Part shown: positions 1 to 6,468 of the stretch, in pieces
How the letters are laid out: each line of letters begins with the position of its first letter
Numbering within the stretch: position 1 is the stretch's first letter
The notes under the pieces: model-generated
Database searches by the model: none
The model's input: only the letters and a program-made list of their open reading frames with translations
Told to the model about the DNA's origin: nothing
Made by a program: the position numbers and the translations under genes
Assembly (NCBI RefSeq): GCF_004168205.1
Contig: NZ_RCYB01000063.1
Location: 1-11,592, forward strand
DNA length: 11,592 nucleotides
Direction of reading: 5' to 3'
Origin: Catenibacterium sp. co_0103
GTDB lineage: Bacteria > Bacillota_I > Bacilli_A > Erysipelotrichales > Coprobacillaceae

Positions 1-1
1 A

Positions 2-181
2 AGAATGATGCTTGTCAGTATATACCATATGATTCTTACTGGAGAGACATTTAATCCTTCAGATTATGAATCATTTAAAAATCCTAAGCCACCTATAAAG
101 CAACAAGTTTTAACAGAAGAATCAGCGATAGAGTTTCTTAAGAAATCAGGTTTTGACGTTTCTAAATTAACTAAACCATAA
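2..181 (+). CDS. IS110-like transposase, C-terminal end (partial)
   Basis: An open frame enters from the left edge and ends at TAA 179-181, giving 59 residues with no start in the window. It reads RMMLVSIYHMILTGETFNP near the edge, followed by a Pro/Lys-rich stretch and a tail ending in SKLTKP. A methionine/leucine helix with IYHM...TGE close to the C-terminus is typical of IS110-family (DEDD/Ser) transposases, as I recall that family. Because the catalytic domains lie outside the window, the family call is moderate. A rho-independent terminator follows at 213-241. The gene converges on the broken SWIM gene fragment. Whether this is a complete insertion sequence cannot be seen. Confidence 0.65.
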   Translation, partial: RMMLVSIYHMILTGETFNPSDYESFKNPKPPIKQQVLTEESAIEFLKKSGFDVSKLTKP

Positions 182-212
182 TATTCAATTATTCTATTTT
201 TTCTAAATTATT

Positions 213-241
213 CAAACTTATTTTTAAGTTTGTCTTTTTTT
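213..241 (+). terminator. rho-independent terminator of the transposase gene
   Basis: A perfect 8-bp stem (CAAACTTA / TAAGTTTG) with a TTTT loop is followed directly by TCTTTTTTT on the plus strand. It lies 31 nt after the transposase stop codon. It overlaps the last bases of the convergent SWIM gene fragment (stop at 224-226). The minus strand lacks a good U-run, so it acts mainly on plus-strand transcripts. Confidence 0.8.
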
Positions 242-678
242 ATACGTTTTGATTGATTTTTGTTTCACACTTCTTAACTCTTCTACAATTTGGTAATAAT
301 GCTTTCTGCTTCCAGTAGATTCAGCCTGTTTTTCAACATTTTCTCGATATATCTGAAGCAGCCGTTCAGGATATTTCTCACTAAGCAAATCGGTATATTG
401 ATGCAGCAAATATTTATCGTCACTTCTTAAGAGAACGTCTAATAGCTGTTCATATAGTTGCTCTGTTTCTAATATTTCACATAAGAACCTTCCAGGAGTA
501 AGCTGTTCAATTATAGAGTCTCTTTCCTTGATCCATTCTTTATCAGAAAAGAGACTTCTCAGCTCAACATAATCCTCTAAATTAGTATCATTGAAAAAGA
601 GAATCAAATTCTTTAATTCTTCTCTGTAAGCTTTGATATTTCCCTGCTTCTTATAAATATCTTTCTTCAATTTTATAT
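224..678 (-). pseudogene. SWIM zinc-finger protein, C-terminal fragment (split by the element)
   Basis: This frame encodes about 150 residues and is the C-terminal part of the protein whose N-terminal part is at 8111-9212. Three points support this. The fragment has no ribosome site and no ATG; its only candidate start is a TTG at 668-670. The reading frame runs upstream across the element boundary in the same codon phase as the other piece (both have AAG TTT at the junction). The sequence (KKDIYKKQGN... KYPERLLQIYRENVEKQAE... TGSRKHYYQIVEELR) is the helical repeat tail seen in SWIM-domain proteins of Bacillota, as I recall them. It has no zinc ligands itself. The frame reads into the element as far as an in-frame TGA near 737, so it is probably not translated. 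Rejoined, the protein would be about 520 residues. Confidence 0.8.
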
Positions 679-706
679 TAAACTTGATATAGAAAATCCG
701 ATTATC
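679..706 (+). repeat. left terminal inverted repeat of the element
   Basis: Reading inward from the left end: TAAACTT, 3 nt, ATAGA, 6 nt, GATTATC. The right end read inward on the minus strand gives TAAACTT, 3 nt, ATAGA, 5 nt, GATTATC. These paired ends are the expected place for core-type integrase binding. The family role is known for Tn916; the assignment here is inference from position and symmetry. Confidence 0.7.
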
Positions 707-754
707 CGCATAAATACAGCATTTAAGGGCTGTTCATCACTTGAAAAAATAAGT

Positions 755-781
755 GTTTTACCACGAATTTACCATAATTGA
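755..781 (+). repeat. left arm-type integrase binding repeat
   Basis: The block starts GTTTTACCACGA and ends ATTGA. It recurs in the same orientation at 7946-7973 with one extra base and few changes. Each copy contains two tandem units close to TTTACCACGA. Direct repeats inside both ends are the Tn916 arrangement for binding the integrase N-terminal domain (DR-2 type sites). The role is inferred from location. Confidence 0.6.
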
Positions 782-806
782 ATATGAGTCTTGATATGAC
801 GAAATA

Positions 807-850
807 TAAAGGGAGATTGCACGTATAATAAAACCGCGTATCTCCCTTTA
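807..850 (-). terminator. inverted repeat after the ABC ATPase gene, possible terminator
   Basis: A perfect 11-bp inverted repeat (TAAAGGGAGAT at 807-817 and ATCTCCCTTTA at 840-850) with a 22-nt loop lies just past the ATPase stop codon at 856. On the minus strand it is followed by TATTTCG, so the U-run is weak. It probably ends or stabilises the bacteriocin operon transcript near the element's left end. Confidence 0.5.
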
Positions 851-855
851 ACAAA

Positions 856-1506
856 CTATCTAAAGTTTTCTACATTTATAACTCTGGAAAAACAATCGCA
901 CAAATTCATGTTGTGAGTGACCATGATTATAGTAATGCCCTTTTCATTTAATTCTTTCAAAAGTTTCATCACTATCAATTCGTTCTCTTTATCAAGTCCA
1001 GAAGTTGGTTCATCAGCTAATATAATCTGACTTCCTTGCAAAATCAATTTAATAATTGCAATTCGCTGTTGCTCTCCACCGCTTAACTGATATACTTTTT
1101 TGTTAAGCATGTCACTTAGCTCAAATTGCTTTAAATACTTATTGATTAGTTTCAGTTTTTCTTCTTTTTTTACTTTTTTATATTCAAGAGCTAATTTTAA
1201 ATTCCACAACACGCTTTCATCTTCTATTAGTCCATAATTTTGAAATAGATAGCCTATTGTATATCTTCTCAAAATCATAGCATTTTTACCGTTCATGGAC
1301 AAATTTTTATGACTATCAATAGTGATTGTTCCCTCGGATATATCAGTAATCAATCCTATTATATTTAAAAGTGTCGTTTTACCTGCCCCGCTTTTCCCTA
1401 CAAGCCCCACAAATTCGCCTTTTTCTATTTCTAAAGATAAATTTTCAAATAGAACCTGATTTTTCCCATATTCTTTTTTGACGTTCTTTAATGTAATCAA
1501 TGACAT
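856..1506 (-). CDS. ABC transporter ATP-binding protein, lactococcin-972 type
   Basis: The protein has 216 residues and a complete single ABC domain. Visible motifs are Walker A GKSGAGKT (37-44), a Q-loop FQN at Q89, the signature LSGGEQQR (141-148), Walker B IILADEP (161-167, catalytic E166) and the switch histidine in VTHN (H198). It is the size of MacB/LolD-like ATPases that work with FtsX/MacB-type permeases. The ATG lies 2 nt after the permease stop codon, so translation is probably coupled. In the lactococcin-972 group the order bacteriocin, large membrane protein, ATPase is characteristic, and the pair is thought to give export-linked functions or self-protection. The family is clear; the exact role (immunity or export) is inference. 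It is the last gene of the operon. Confidence 0.88.
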   Translation of the reverse strand: MSLITLKNVKKEYGKNQVLFENLSLEIEKGEFVGLVGKSGAGKTTLLNIIGLITDISEGTITIDSHKNLSMNGKNAMILRRYTIGYLFQNYGLIEDESVLWNLKLALEYKKVKKEEKLKLINKYLKQFELSDMLNKKVYQLSGGEQQRIAIIKLILQGSQIILADEPTSGLDKENELIVMKLLKELNEKGITIIMVTHNMNLCDCFSRVINVENFR

Positions 1507-1508
1507 AC

Positions 1509-3464
1509 TTATGCCCCCTTTTCAATCTCATATAAAGCGTTTGAGATATAAATTCTATAAAGCAATTCGCAGAATATGTAGTCAATAAGTATAATCGCAA
1601 AAAGGCAAGCAAAATAATAATTTATAGCAGTTAATACGCCTGATATAATTATTTCGATTCCCCAAAAAATATACCGATTTTTCAGTGTCCTAAAATGAGA
1701 GAATCCTAAAATCTCTTTTGCCGCATATCTCTTTCGATTTACAAAAATGTCCACATAATTTGAAATATACAAAATAAACAGTAAAGACACTATAAAGACA
1801 ATCGTAAACATAGTGAGTGTTTTAAGAACGAATGTCACATTTTCAAGTTGCATTAAATAAGGTGTAAGTAATGTTCCAGCTGTAACTAATTGCTCTAAAT
1901 CATATTCTGATAACAAAGAAGAAAAATCTTCTCTTGACTCCATTTGAAAAAATAAACACCTTGTATTTAAAGAATCCAAATAGTAAAGTCCTGCAAAATT
2001 GCCCGTATCAACAATGATAATAGGATTAGCCATATCCGAAAAACCATTTTCTGTATTGACTTTTATCGTAGAATCATCGTCTATATAAACAACATTAAAT
2101 TTATCAATAGTTTTTTCTTCTCCCGGTATTCCATAAAATTGATTGTAATTCATCAATCGGAAATATTCTTGCTTAATATATTCGCTAATAGAATTTTCAT
2201 CATTCTTATATTTATGTGGAACTAATACTGTTGGTTCACTAAATATATCTTCTCCCAATGGTTTTCCACTGAGCTGGATATTTGAAAATTCATTCAGATA
2301 ATTTCTATTTGCAATAACAAGCTGTTGTTCATAATAGGGGCGTGATGTCTGCAAACCACCGTCTGTCCTAAAATCACATAGTAGTGAATGGTTATGATTA
2401 TACATCTCTAATGTTTGTTCAGAATATTTTTCTAATATGTCTGTGTTTGCTAACGCATAATCATACTCCGATGAATTAAAACCATTAGCGGTATAATATC
2501 CGTCCAGATACTTATAATCTAAAACAGCTTGTTGGCTTTGTCTAAATGAGTTCCCCTGATTCAGCAATGAAATAATAGTGATAGCGATTATTACCGAAAA
2601 AATTATTTTTATAGCCTGAACTACAATATTTGTGCCGCTATTTAAAGTCTTATTTTTTATCATTGCCTCTAAAGAAACAAACTTAATTAAAATACTTGTA
2701 ATTAAAACACAAAGTATATTTATAGCTAAAACACCAATAAAGAACAGTACACTTGTTGCTAAATAAGAAAAATCATATCTGTTTGTTAATGCGTAATATA
2801 AATTTAGCAAGAACAGTAATACTAAACATATTACAGCAAAATATTTTATTACACTGGTAATTTGCTCCTTTAAAATATGTATAGTAGAAAAGCCCATGCT
2901 TTTTTTAATACCTATTTTTTTCAAACTATAAGACGTATAAATACAGTATATGATTTGAAGTACAATAAATAAGATTACAAAATTCAGAAGATTCAATTCT
3001 AATACCATACTATACGGAATAGCGTCATTTTCAAAGTTATTTATTGCGACGGACAGTTGAGAAGCTATCTCTTTAATTGCGTTAGCTGGTAAATCTGTAT
3101 AGAATACACCAACACTATCTAAAAAATCTTCCTTTTGCAATTCATGATATTGAAACAAAATAGAGGAAGATATAGGCTGTTTTTGTGTAAACTCATTTAA
3201 TGGATAGCAATATAAATCATAAACAGATTTATCTGTGGAAGTGAGCGTATTGTTAATGAGTTCTAATTTATTTTGAGAATATTCTTCTGTAAATATTGTA
3301 TAAAATTTGTCGAGAATTTCTGGCGATGTTTCTTCTAAAACATACCCTTTTAAATTCTCAGTAGCAATGTTATTCTTTTCATAAATGTTGTAAATAGAAG
3401 TATTAAAAATATATGCAAAGAGTATGACTTCAAGGAAAATAAAAATCTTTAAAAATTTTTTCAT
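1509..3464 (-). CDS. bacteriocin-associated multi-pass membrane protein (ABC permease)
   Basis: The start is placed at the ATG giving MKKFLKIF (651 residues). It has an AAAGGGG-type ribosome site about 10 nt upstream; the longer frame to 3512 adds 16 residues with no such signal. Membrane segments are seen at about 6-25, 157-178, 207-227, 237-260, 284-302, 550-575 and one or two between 600 and 645. Two large outside domains lie between TM1 and TM2 and between TM5 and TM6. Cytoplasmic loops with a KKIGIKKSMGFS-like motif after TM2, and AAKEILGFSHFRTLKNR after TM6, resemble the coupling helices of FtsX/MacB-type permeases. Size, topology and place between bacteriocin and ATPase match the bacteriocin-associated integral membrane proteins of lactococcin-972 loci. 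It should form a complex with the ATPase. Whether it exports a Sec-secreted bacteriocin or removes it from the membrane as immunity cannot be told from sequence. Confidence 0.8.
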   Translation of the reverse strand: MKKFLKIFIFLEVILFAYIFNTSIYNIYEKNNIATENLKGYVLEETSPEILDKFYTIFTEEYSQNKLELINNTLTSTDKSVYDLYCYPLNEFTQKQPISSSILFQYHELQKEDFLDSVGVFYTDLPANAIKEIASQLSVAINNFENDAIPYSMVLELNLLNFVILFIVLQIIYCIYTSYSLKKIGIKKSMGFSTIHILKEQITSVIKYFAVICLVLLFLLNLYYALTNRYDFSYLATSVLFFIGVLAINILCVLITSILIKFVSLEAMIKNKTLNSGTNIVVQAIKIIFSVIIAITIISLLNQGNSFRQSQQAVLDYKYLDGYYTANGFNSSEYDYALANTDILEKYSEQTLEMYNHNHSLLCDFRTDGGLQTSRPYYEQQLVIANRNYLNEFSNIQLSGKPLGEDIFSEPTVLVPHKYKNDENSISEYIKQEYFRLMNYNQFYGIPGEEKTIDKFNVVYIDDDSTIKVNTENGFSDMANPIIIVDTGNFAGLYYLDSLNTRCLFFQMESREDFSSLLSEYDLEQLVTAGTLLTPYLMQLENVTFVLKTLTMFTIVFIVSLLFILYISNYVDIFVNRKRYAAKEILGFSHFRTLKNRYIFWGIEIIISGVLTAINYYFACLFAIILIDYIFCELLYRIYISNALYEIEKGA

Positions 3465-3493
3465 AACATACGCCCCTTTCTTTGAAGAAATGT

Positions 3494-3526
3494 ATAAAAT
3501 AGGGCGGGACAAATAGCCCCACCCTA
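3494..3526 (-). terminator. attenuating terminator between bacteriocin and transporter genes
   Basis: On the minus strand, TAGGGTGGG pairs with CCCGCCCTA (one G-U pair) around a 9-nt loop, followed by TTTTAT. It lies 20-52 nt after the bacteriocin stop codon and before the permease ribosome site. Since no separate promoter is obvious for the transporter genes, partial read-through would give high bacteriocin and lower transporter expression. Confidence 0.65.
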
Positions 3527-3545
3527 GGTGTTTGAACTATTTTAC

Positions 3546-3860
3546 TTAATATGGATAATAATCATAATAAGATGTTTCGTTCGCCCACCAAACTCTCTTT
3601 GCATCTTTGTAAGCGTAGTTTGACTTGAATCCACTGGTATATGTATCTCCGCCGACCTTTACAGTTGCCTTTACCATGTAGTTGCGACTAATACCTGCTT
3701 TACGCCCAATTTCGGAATATACAATGGTGTCTGTTTGCCCTCCATTGTAGTACAAATCTCCACCCGCTACATCAATAGCCCACGCTGTAAGTGGAGCGCC
3801 GACAACCATAACTGCTGCTACAAGACCAACTACTTTCGTTCTCAACTTCTTTGCTCTCAT
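3546..3860 (-). CDS. lactococcin-972-like bacteriocin precursor
   Basis: The precursor has 104 residues. A Sec signal peptide is plain: basic start MRAKKLRTK, hydrophobic core VVGLVAAVMVVGAPL, and AWA before a likely cut after residue 28, giving a mature peptide of about 76 residues. The mature part begins IDVAGGDLYYNGG. It holds a KATVKVGGDTYTSG segment and ends in an aromatic tail, SYYDYYPY. GG plus aromatic residues near the N-terminus, an A.V..GG.TY.SG middle and a YY-rich end are what I recall for the lactococcin-972 family. Those are Sec-secreted bacteriocins without cysteines or modification; the type member binds lipid II and blocks septum formation. The following permease and ATPase match that family's operon. 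The ribosome site AAAGGAGG lies 9 nt upstream of ATG. No cysteines are present. Activity and target range are unknown. Confidence 0.78.
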   Translation of the reverse strand: MRAKKLRTKVVGLVAAVMVVGAPLTAWAIDVAGGDLYYNGGQTDTIVYSEIGRKAGISRNYMVKATVKVGGDTYTSGFKSNYAYKDAKRVWWANETSYYDYYPY

Positions 3861-3928
3861 TCGATAAACCTCCTTTCTCTTTTTTACTTTTTGATAGTTT
3901 TATGTCACGTACTGTTTTTGCTAACCTC

Positions 3929-3957
3929 AACATAACATATATTTCATTAAATGTCAA
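3929..3957 (-). promoter_or_regulatory. sigma-A promoter of the bacteriocin operon
   Basis: On the minus strand there is a consensus -35 TTGACA (3952-3957), a 17-bp spacer and a -10 TATGTT (3929-3934). The start of transcription would lie near 3921, giving an untranslated leader of about 60 nt before the bacteriocin ATG. The perfect -35 and ideal spacing predict strong transcription. Confidence 0.75.
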
Positions 3958-4172
3958 GTTATTTTTGTTTCTATTTTATATATGACCTCTTTGTTGCTAT
4001 CATATTTTGTGCATAATGCACAAAATCAAAGTACCAATATTAGTGCTTTCCACGATTGTACTTTTACAATGAAAAGACGAAGTACCTGTGATAAATTCAT
4101 TGCTCTAAAATTATTAGAGAAACTATACAATATAGCTATCCTTTTTTCTCTTGTCTGCCATAAACAGAAAAG
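3958..4172. other. AT-rich gap upstream of the bacteriocin promoter, no gene seen
   Basis: The stretch between the bacteriocin promoter and the xre terminator has no convincing gene on either strand. The open frames lack ribosome sites and look random. It contains a perfect 10-bp inverted repeat (4004-4026), a 6-bp one (ATTGTA/TACAAT, 4055-4070) and repeated AAGTACC words (4029-4035, 4079-4085). It may mark the join between cargo and backbone. Confidence 0.5.
4004..4026. promoter_or_regulatory. perfect inverted repeat upstream of the bacteriocin promoter
   Basis: ATTTTGTGCA (4004-4013) and TGCACAAAAT (4017-4026) flank a 3-bp centre TAA. It lies about 47 bp upstream of the bacteriocin -35 box. 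The symmetry and position fit a binding site for a dimeric regulator. No U-run makes it a terminator. No regulator can be assigned. Confidence 0.4.
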
Positions 4173-4239
4173 AAAAAGCCCTGTCAAGAGCCTGCCACTT
4201 CTTTAGAAGTGGTGCTTGCACTCTTGATCTGGGCTTTTT
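4173..4239 (-). terminator. large three-stem terminator after xre
   Basis: Three nested perfect stems are seen: AAAAAGCCC/GGGCTTTTT (4173-4181, 4231-4239), TCAAGAG/CTCTTGA (4184-4190, 4221-4227) and CCACTTC/GAAGTGG (4195-4201, 4206-4212) with a TTTA loop. Ending in T5 on either strand, it can act in both directions. It insulates the backbone genes from the bacteriocin cargo. It lies 34 nt beyond the xre stop codon. Confidence 0.75.
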
Positions 4240-4272
4240 GTTTGCTGTATCTTTCACGCAAGAGGAAAAAGG

Positions 4273-4908
4273 CTACTCGTCCCCGTTGTCAAAATCACTG
4301 ATTTTTAATACTTCCCGTAACAGCTCCATATCCTCTTTTGAGTTTGGGTTTATCTTCTTTACAACCTGATAAGGCGTACCGTACTTATGTCCCTCTGTGC
4401 TTTCCCCGAACATATCCATGCTGTATAAATCATCATAGCGGTTTAATACTTTCTGAAATTTCAAGTGCTGGATAAATTCCTTGATAGGGTAAAGGTCGGA
4501 CGCTTGTATGTCTGTTCCGCTGATATAGTCTGTGATATATTTCCGCAACTGTTCCAGCTCATATTCCAGCCATTCTTCCTCGCTGTCAAAGAAGTTATCA
4601 TAGTGTCCATGTTTCAACTCTGCGTTTAGGCGTTCTTCCGTCCTTAAAAACTGGCATACCTCCTTTTCCGCCTGTTGGACAAACTTCCATTCCCCCGACA
4701 ACAATTCATTGGGCGTTACTCCCAGTACGTCCATTATCTTTTCCAGCGTGTCAAAGGTCGGATAGTTTACCCCTCGTTCAATCTTGGAAAGGCTCTGCAT
4801 ATTGATACCGATGGCGTCCGCAAGCTCCTGCTGTTTCATTTTCCTGTGTTTTCTTATGGTCTGTATGTTCTCCCCTAAAAAATTTATTTTCTTTGTATCA
4901 TGCTCCAT
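4273..4908 (-). CDS. XRE-family transcriptional regulator
   Basis: The protein has 211 residues. Residues 10-65 form a classic HTH_3 domain (IRKHRKMKQQELADAIGINMQSLSKIERGV... followed by TFDTLEKIMDVLGVTPNELL). The remaining 140 residues are acidic and helical, with no known domain that I recognise; they probably serve dimerisation or sensing. It is divergent from the relaxase gene. Its own promoter (4959-4987) and the relaxase promoter (4998-5026) flank and overlap a perfect palindrome at 4983-5002, the expected operator for such a dimer. It is therefore probably an autorepressor that also controls relaxase and downstream mobility genes. The best Shine-Dalgarno (AAAGGAG) is about 15 nt from ATG, farther than ideal, with a weaker AAGAAG closer. 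Confidence 0.88.
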   Translation of the reverse strand: MEHDTKKINFLGENIQTIRKHRKMKQQELADAIGINMQSLSKIERGVNYPTFDTLEKIMDVLGVTPNELLSGEWKFVQQAEKEVCQFLRTEERLNAELKHGHYDNFFDSEEEWLEYELEQLRKYITDYISGTDIQASDLYPIKEFIQHLKFQKVLNRYDDLYSMDMFGESTEGHKYGTPYQVVKKINPNSKEDMELLREVLKISDFDNGDE

Positions 4909-4958
4909 AACTTCTTATATCTTCTCCTTTCCCGGCTTTTTCGTTCCTTTATAAGCCT

Positions 4959-4987
4959 ATCATACTTATTATAGACGAAAAAGTCAA
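4959..4987 (-). promoter_or_regulatory. sigma-A promoter of xre
   Basis: On the minus strand there is a -35 TTGACT (4982-4987), a 17-bp spacer and a -10 TATGAT (4959-4964). It gives a leader of about 45 nt. The -35 box lies within the left half of the palindrome at 4983-5002. Confidence 0.75.
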
Positions 4988-5002
4988 GAAAAAGTTCTTG
5001 AC
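4983..5002. promoter_or_regulatory. palindromic operator between divergent promoters
   Basis: GTCAAGAA (4983-4990) and TTCTTGAC (4995-5002) form a perfect 8-bp inverted repeat with a 4-bp centre. The half-sites overlap the -35 boxes of the xre and relaxase promoters. A dimeric repressor bound here would block both. The likely ligand is the XRE protein encoded at 4273-4908. Confidence 0.7.
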
Positions 5003-5026
5003 AAGTAATTCTAAAGGCGTTATTAT
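4998..5026 (+). promoter_or_regulatory. sigma-A promoter of the relaxase-xis region
   Basis: A consensus -35 TTGACA (4998-5003), an exact 17-bp spacer and a -10 TATTAT (5021-5026) are seen on the plus strand. The transcript would have a leader of about 335 nt that is rich in hairpins before the relaxase gene. Confidence 0.75.
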
Positions 5027-5039
5027 CATAGCAGATATA

Positions 5040-5066
5040 GTGATTAAGCACAATGAGGTTAATCAC
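5040..5066 (+). repeat. leader hairpin
   Basis: GTGATTAA (5040-5047) and TTAATCAC (5059-5066) form a perfect 8-bp stem with an 11-nt loop, just downstream of the relaxase promoter. A 17-residue open frame starting ATGAGG at 5053 has no ribosome site, so I do not call it a leader peptide. Confidence 0.4.
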
Positions 5067-5148
5067 ACGCTTGAGTAAGCATAGAAAAGAGTTGTTTTCG
5101 CTTTGATAGCATGAATAGGCATGGACTATCCGACCGAAAACTGTGTTT

Positions 5149-5277
5149 CTTCCTGTGCCTGCCCCGTTTAGCCACGAGCCTCCCAAAGGCTCGTGAGCGT
5201 TAAGAACGGGGCTGGTGCAGGAAGAAAAGGGAACGCCGCAGGCGTTCCGTACAGGGCGTATATGTAACACCGCCCTG
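5149..5277 (+). other. GC-rich multi-hairpin region, candidate oriT or replication origin
   Basis: This leader segment is far more GC-rich and structured than its surroundings. Nested stems are CTTCCTG/CAGGAAG (5149-5155, 5218-5224), GCCCCGTT/AACGGGGC (5161-5168, 5205-5212) and CACGAGCCT/AGGCTCGTG (5173-5181, 5187-5195). Two more hairpins follow: GGAACGCC/GGCGTTCC (5230-5248) and CAGGGCG/CGCCCTG (5252-5277). It lies directly upstream of the relaxase gene; Tn916 and ICEBs1 have their origin of transfer close to the gene of the same relaxase family. The nick site cannot be named. Confidence 0.5.
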
Positions 5278-5369
5278 CGCATACATGTCATAGTACCTAG
5301 AAGCTGTGATAAATAAAGGAAAAAACACGATTTTTACCTCGCAAAAAAACGGGAAGTACGAAAGGAGTA

Positions 5370-6456
5370 ATGCACTATAACTACACACAAAAATTTATCC
5401 GTTAAGATTGATTACATCAGCATTGTATTTGATACTGCAACCGCAGAAGATGTTATCATGCACATTTTAGGTTTACCGACTGACATTTTCAATGTCTATC
5501 CGGCAAGCGTTAAATTCAAGACGTATCAGGCGCGTTGGGAAATCGGGGACATTTATGTATCGGGGAACGCAAAAAAGACAGAGGACAACCCACAAGGGCT
5601 TGGCTGTTATCTCGTGATGACAGGCAGGGGGTGTGATGATATTTTCCGTATCCTTGATGAAAACGGCTTGACCTTTGGGGATATGTTTGAACGCTGTGAA
5701 AGAAGATATGGGACGGGCAACTATCATTTCACAAGGCTGGACGTTGCCATTGACGACAGGAACGAAACGCCGTTCTTTACCATAGAGCAGATAAAGAAGA
5801 AATGCGAAAAAGAGGAATTTGTTTCCAACAGTGAGGACTATCACTTTGACGAGAGCAAGTTTGACGATTTTAACACCGCAAAGACCGTCTATATCGGGGC
5901 TGGAAAATCAGGGCTTTCCTACCGCTTTTATGACAAAGACAAAGAAGTGTGCGGCAAATACAACAGGACGCTTGATGAAGTCGGGAGTTGGAAACGGACG
6001 GAAATGCAACTGCGTGATGAAAAGGCTCATGCCTTTGCTATGGCATTTCAGGAAAGACCGCTGGAGATTGGGGAACTGGCTTTCGGACTGCTGGCGGACA
6101 ACCTGCGTTTTGTCGTGGCAAACAGGAACGAGAGCAACAAAAGCAGGTGGAAAACGTGCCGTTTCTGGCAACGCTTTTTAGGGGCTGTGGAACTCTTAAA
6201 ACTCCATGTACCCACACCGCATAATTCCCTTGAAGAAACGCAACAGTGGCTTACAGAGGGTGGTGTCATATCCGCTGTCAAAGGCTTTTACTTCCTCGAA
6301 TCCCATGACGCTCTAGGTGGACTGGAACGTGTCGGGGATATGGTAGACAGGGCAAGGTACAGCACTTCCCTTTCCAGCAAGCTGACCGCCCATTTACAGC
6401 GGATAGACAGGACAGAACTGATACCCTATGTCCAGTATGACACAAAGAACAGGTAG
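5370..6456 (+). CDS. MOB_T relaxase / Rep_trans replication initiation factor (probable early frameshift)
   Basis: The main frame from ATG 5458 gives 332 residues of a Rep_trans-family protein, related to Tn916 Orf20 and ICEBs1 NicK. Those nick one DNA strand at oriT and stay bound through a tyrosine. Seen are FTRLDVAIDD (91-100, acidic metal-binding block), YIGAGKS...YRFYDKDKE (145-163, likely nucleophile Y158) and WKRTEMQLR (178-186). Coding clearly begins earlier: the same frame reads LSVKIDYISIVFDTATAEDVI before M1, but it has no start codon. ATG 5370 (MHYNYTQ) lies after AAAGGAG, and dropping one A from the run at 5389-5393 joins MHYNYTQN to LSVKIDY, a 361-residue protein of normal family form. 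So a +1 insertion, real or an error, truncates translation to 11 residues. The Shine-Dalgarno spacing to 5370 is short (2 nt). Initiation at 5458 would lose about 30 residues. Confidence 0.85.
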
Positions 6457-6468
6457 GGGGGTGGCATG

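Noticed and set aside
668..670. TTG as the start of a separate 148-residue gene
   Set aside because: No ribosome site; the frame is continuous with the SWIM gene half on the other side of the element.
3735..4369. Overlapping short plus-strand open frames
   Set aside because: They lie opposite the bacteriocin gene, its promoter and the xre terminator, and lack ribosome sites.
5053..5106. Possible 17-residue leader peptide before the relaxase gene
   Set aside because: It has no Shine-Dalgarno sequence, and its start lies inside a hairpin loop; nothing shows it is translated.
4884..5291. Open frame of 135 residues on the minus strand
   Set aside because: It overlaps the xre start, both divergent promoters and the hairpin-rich leader, has no ribosome site and no protein-like character.
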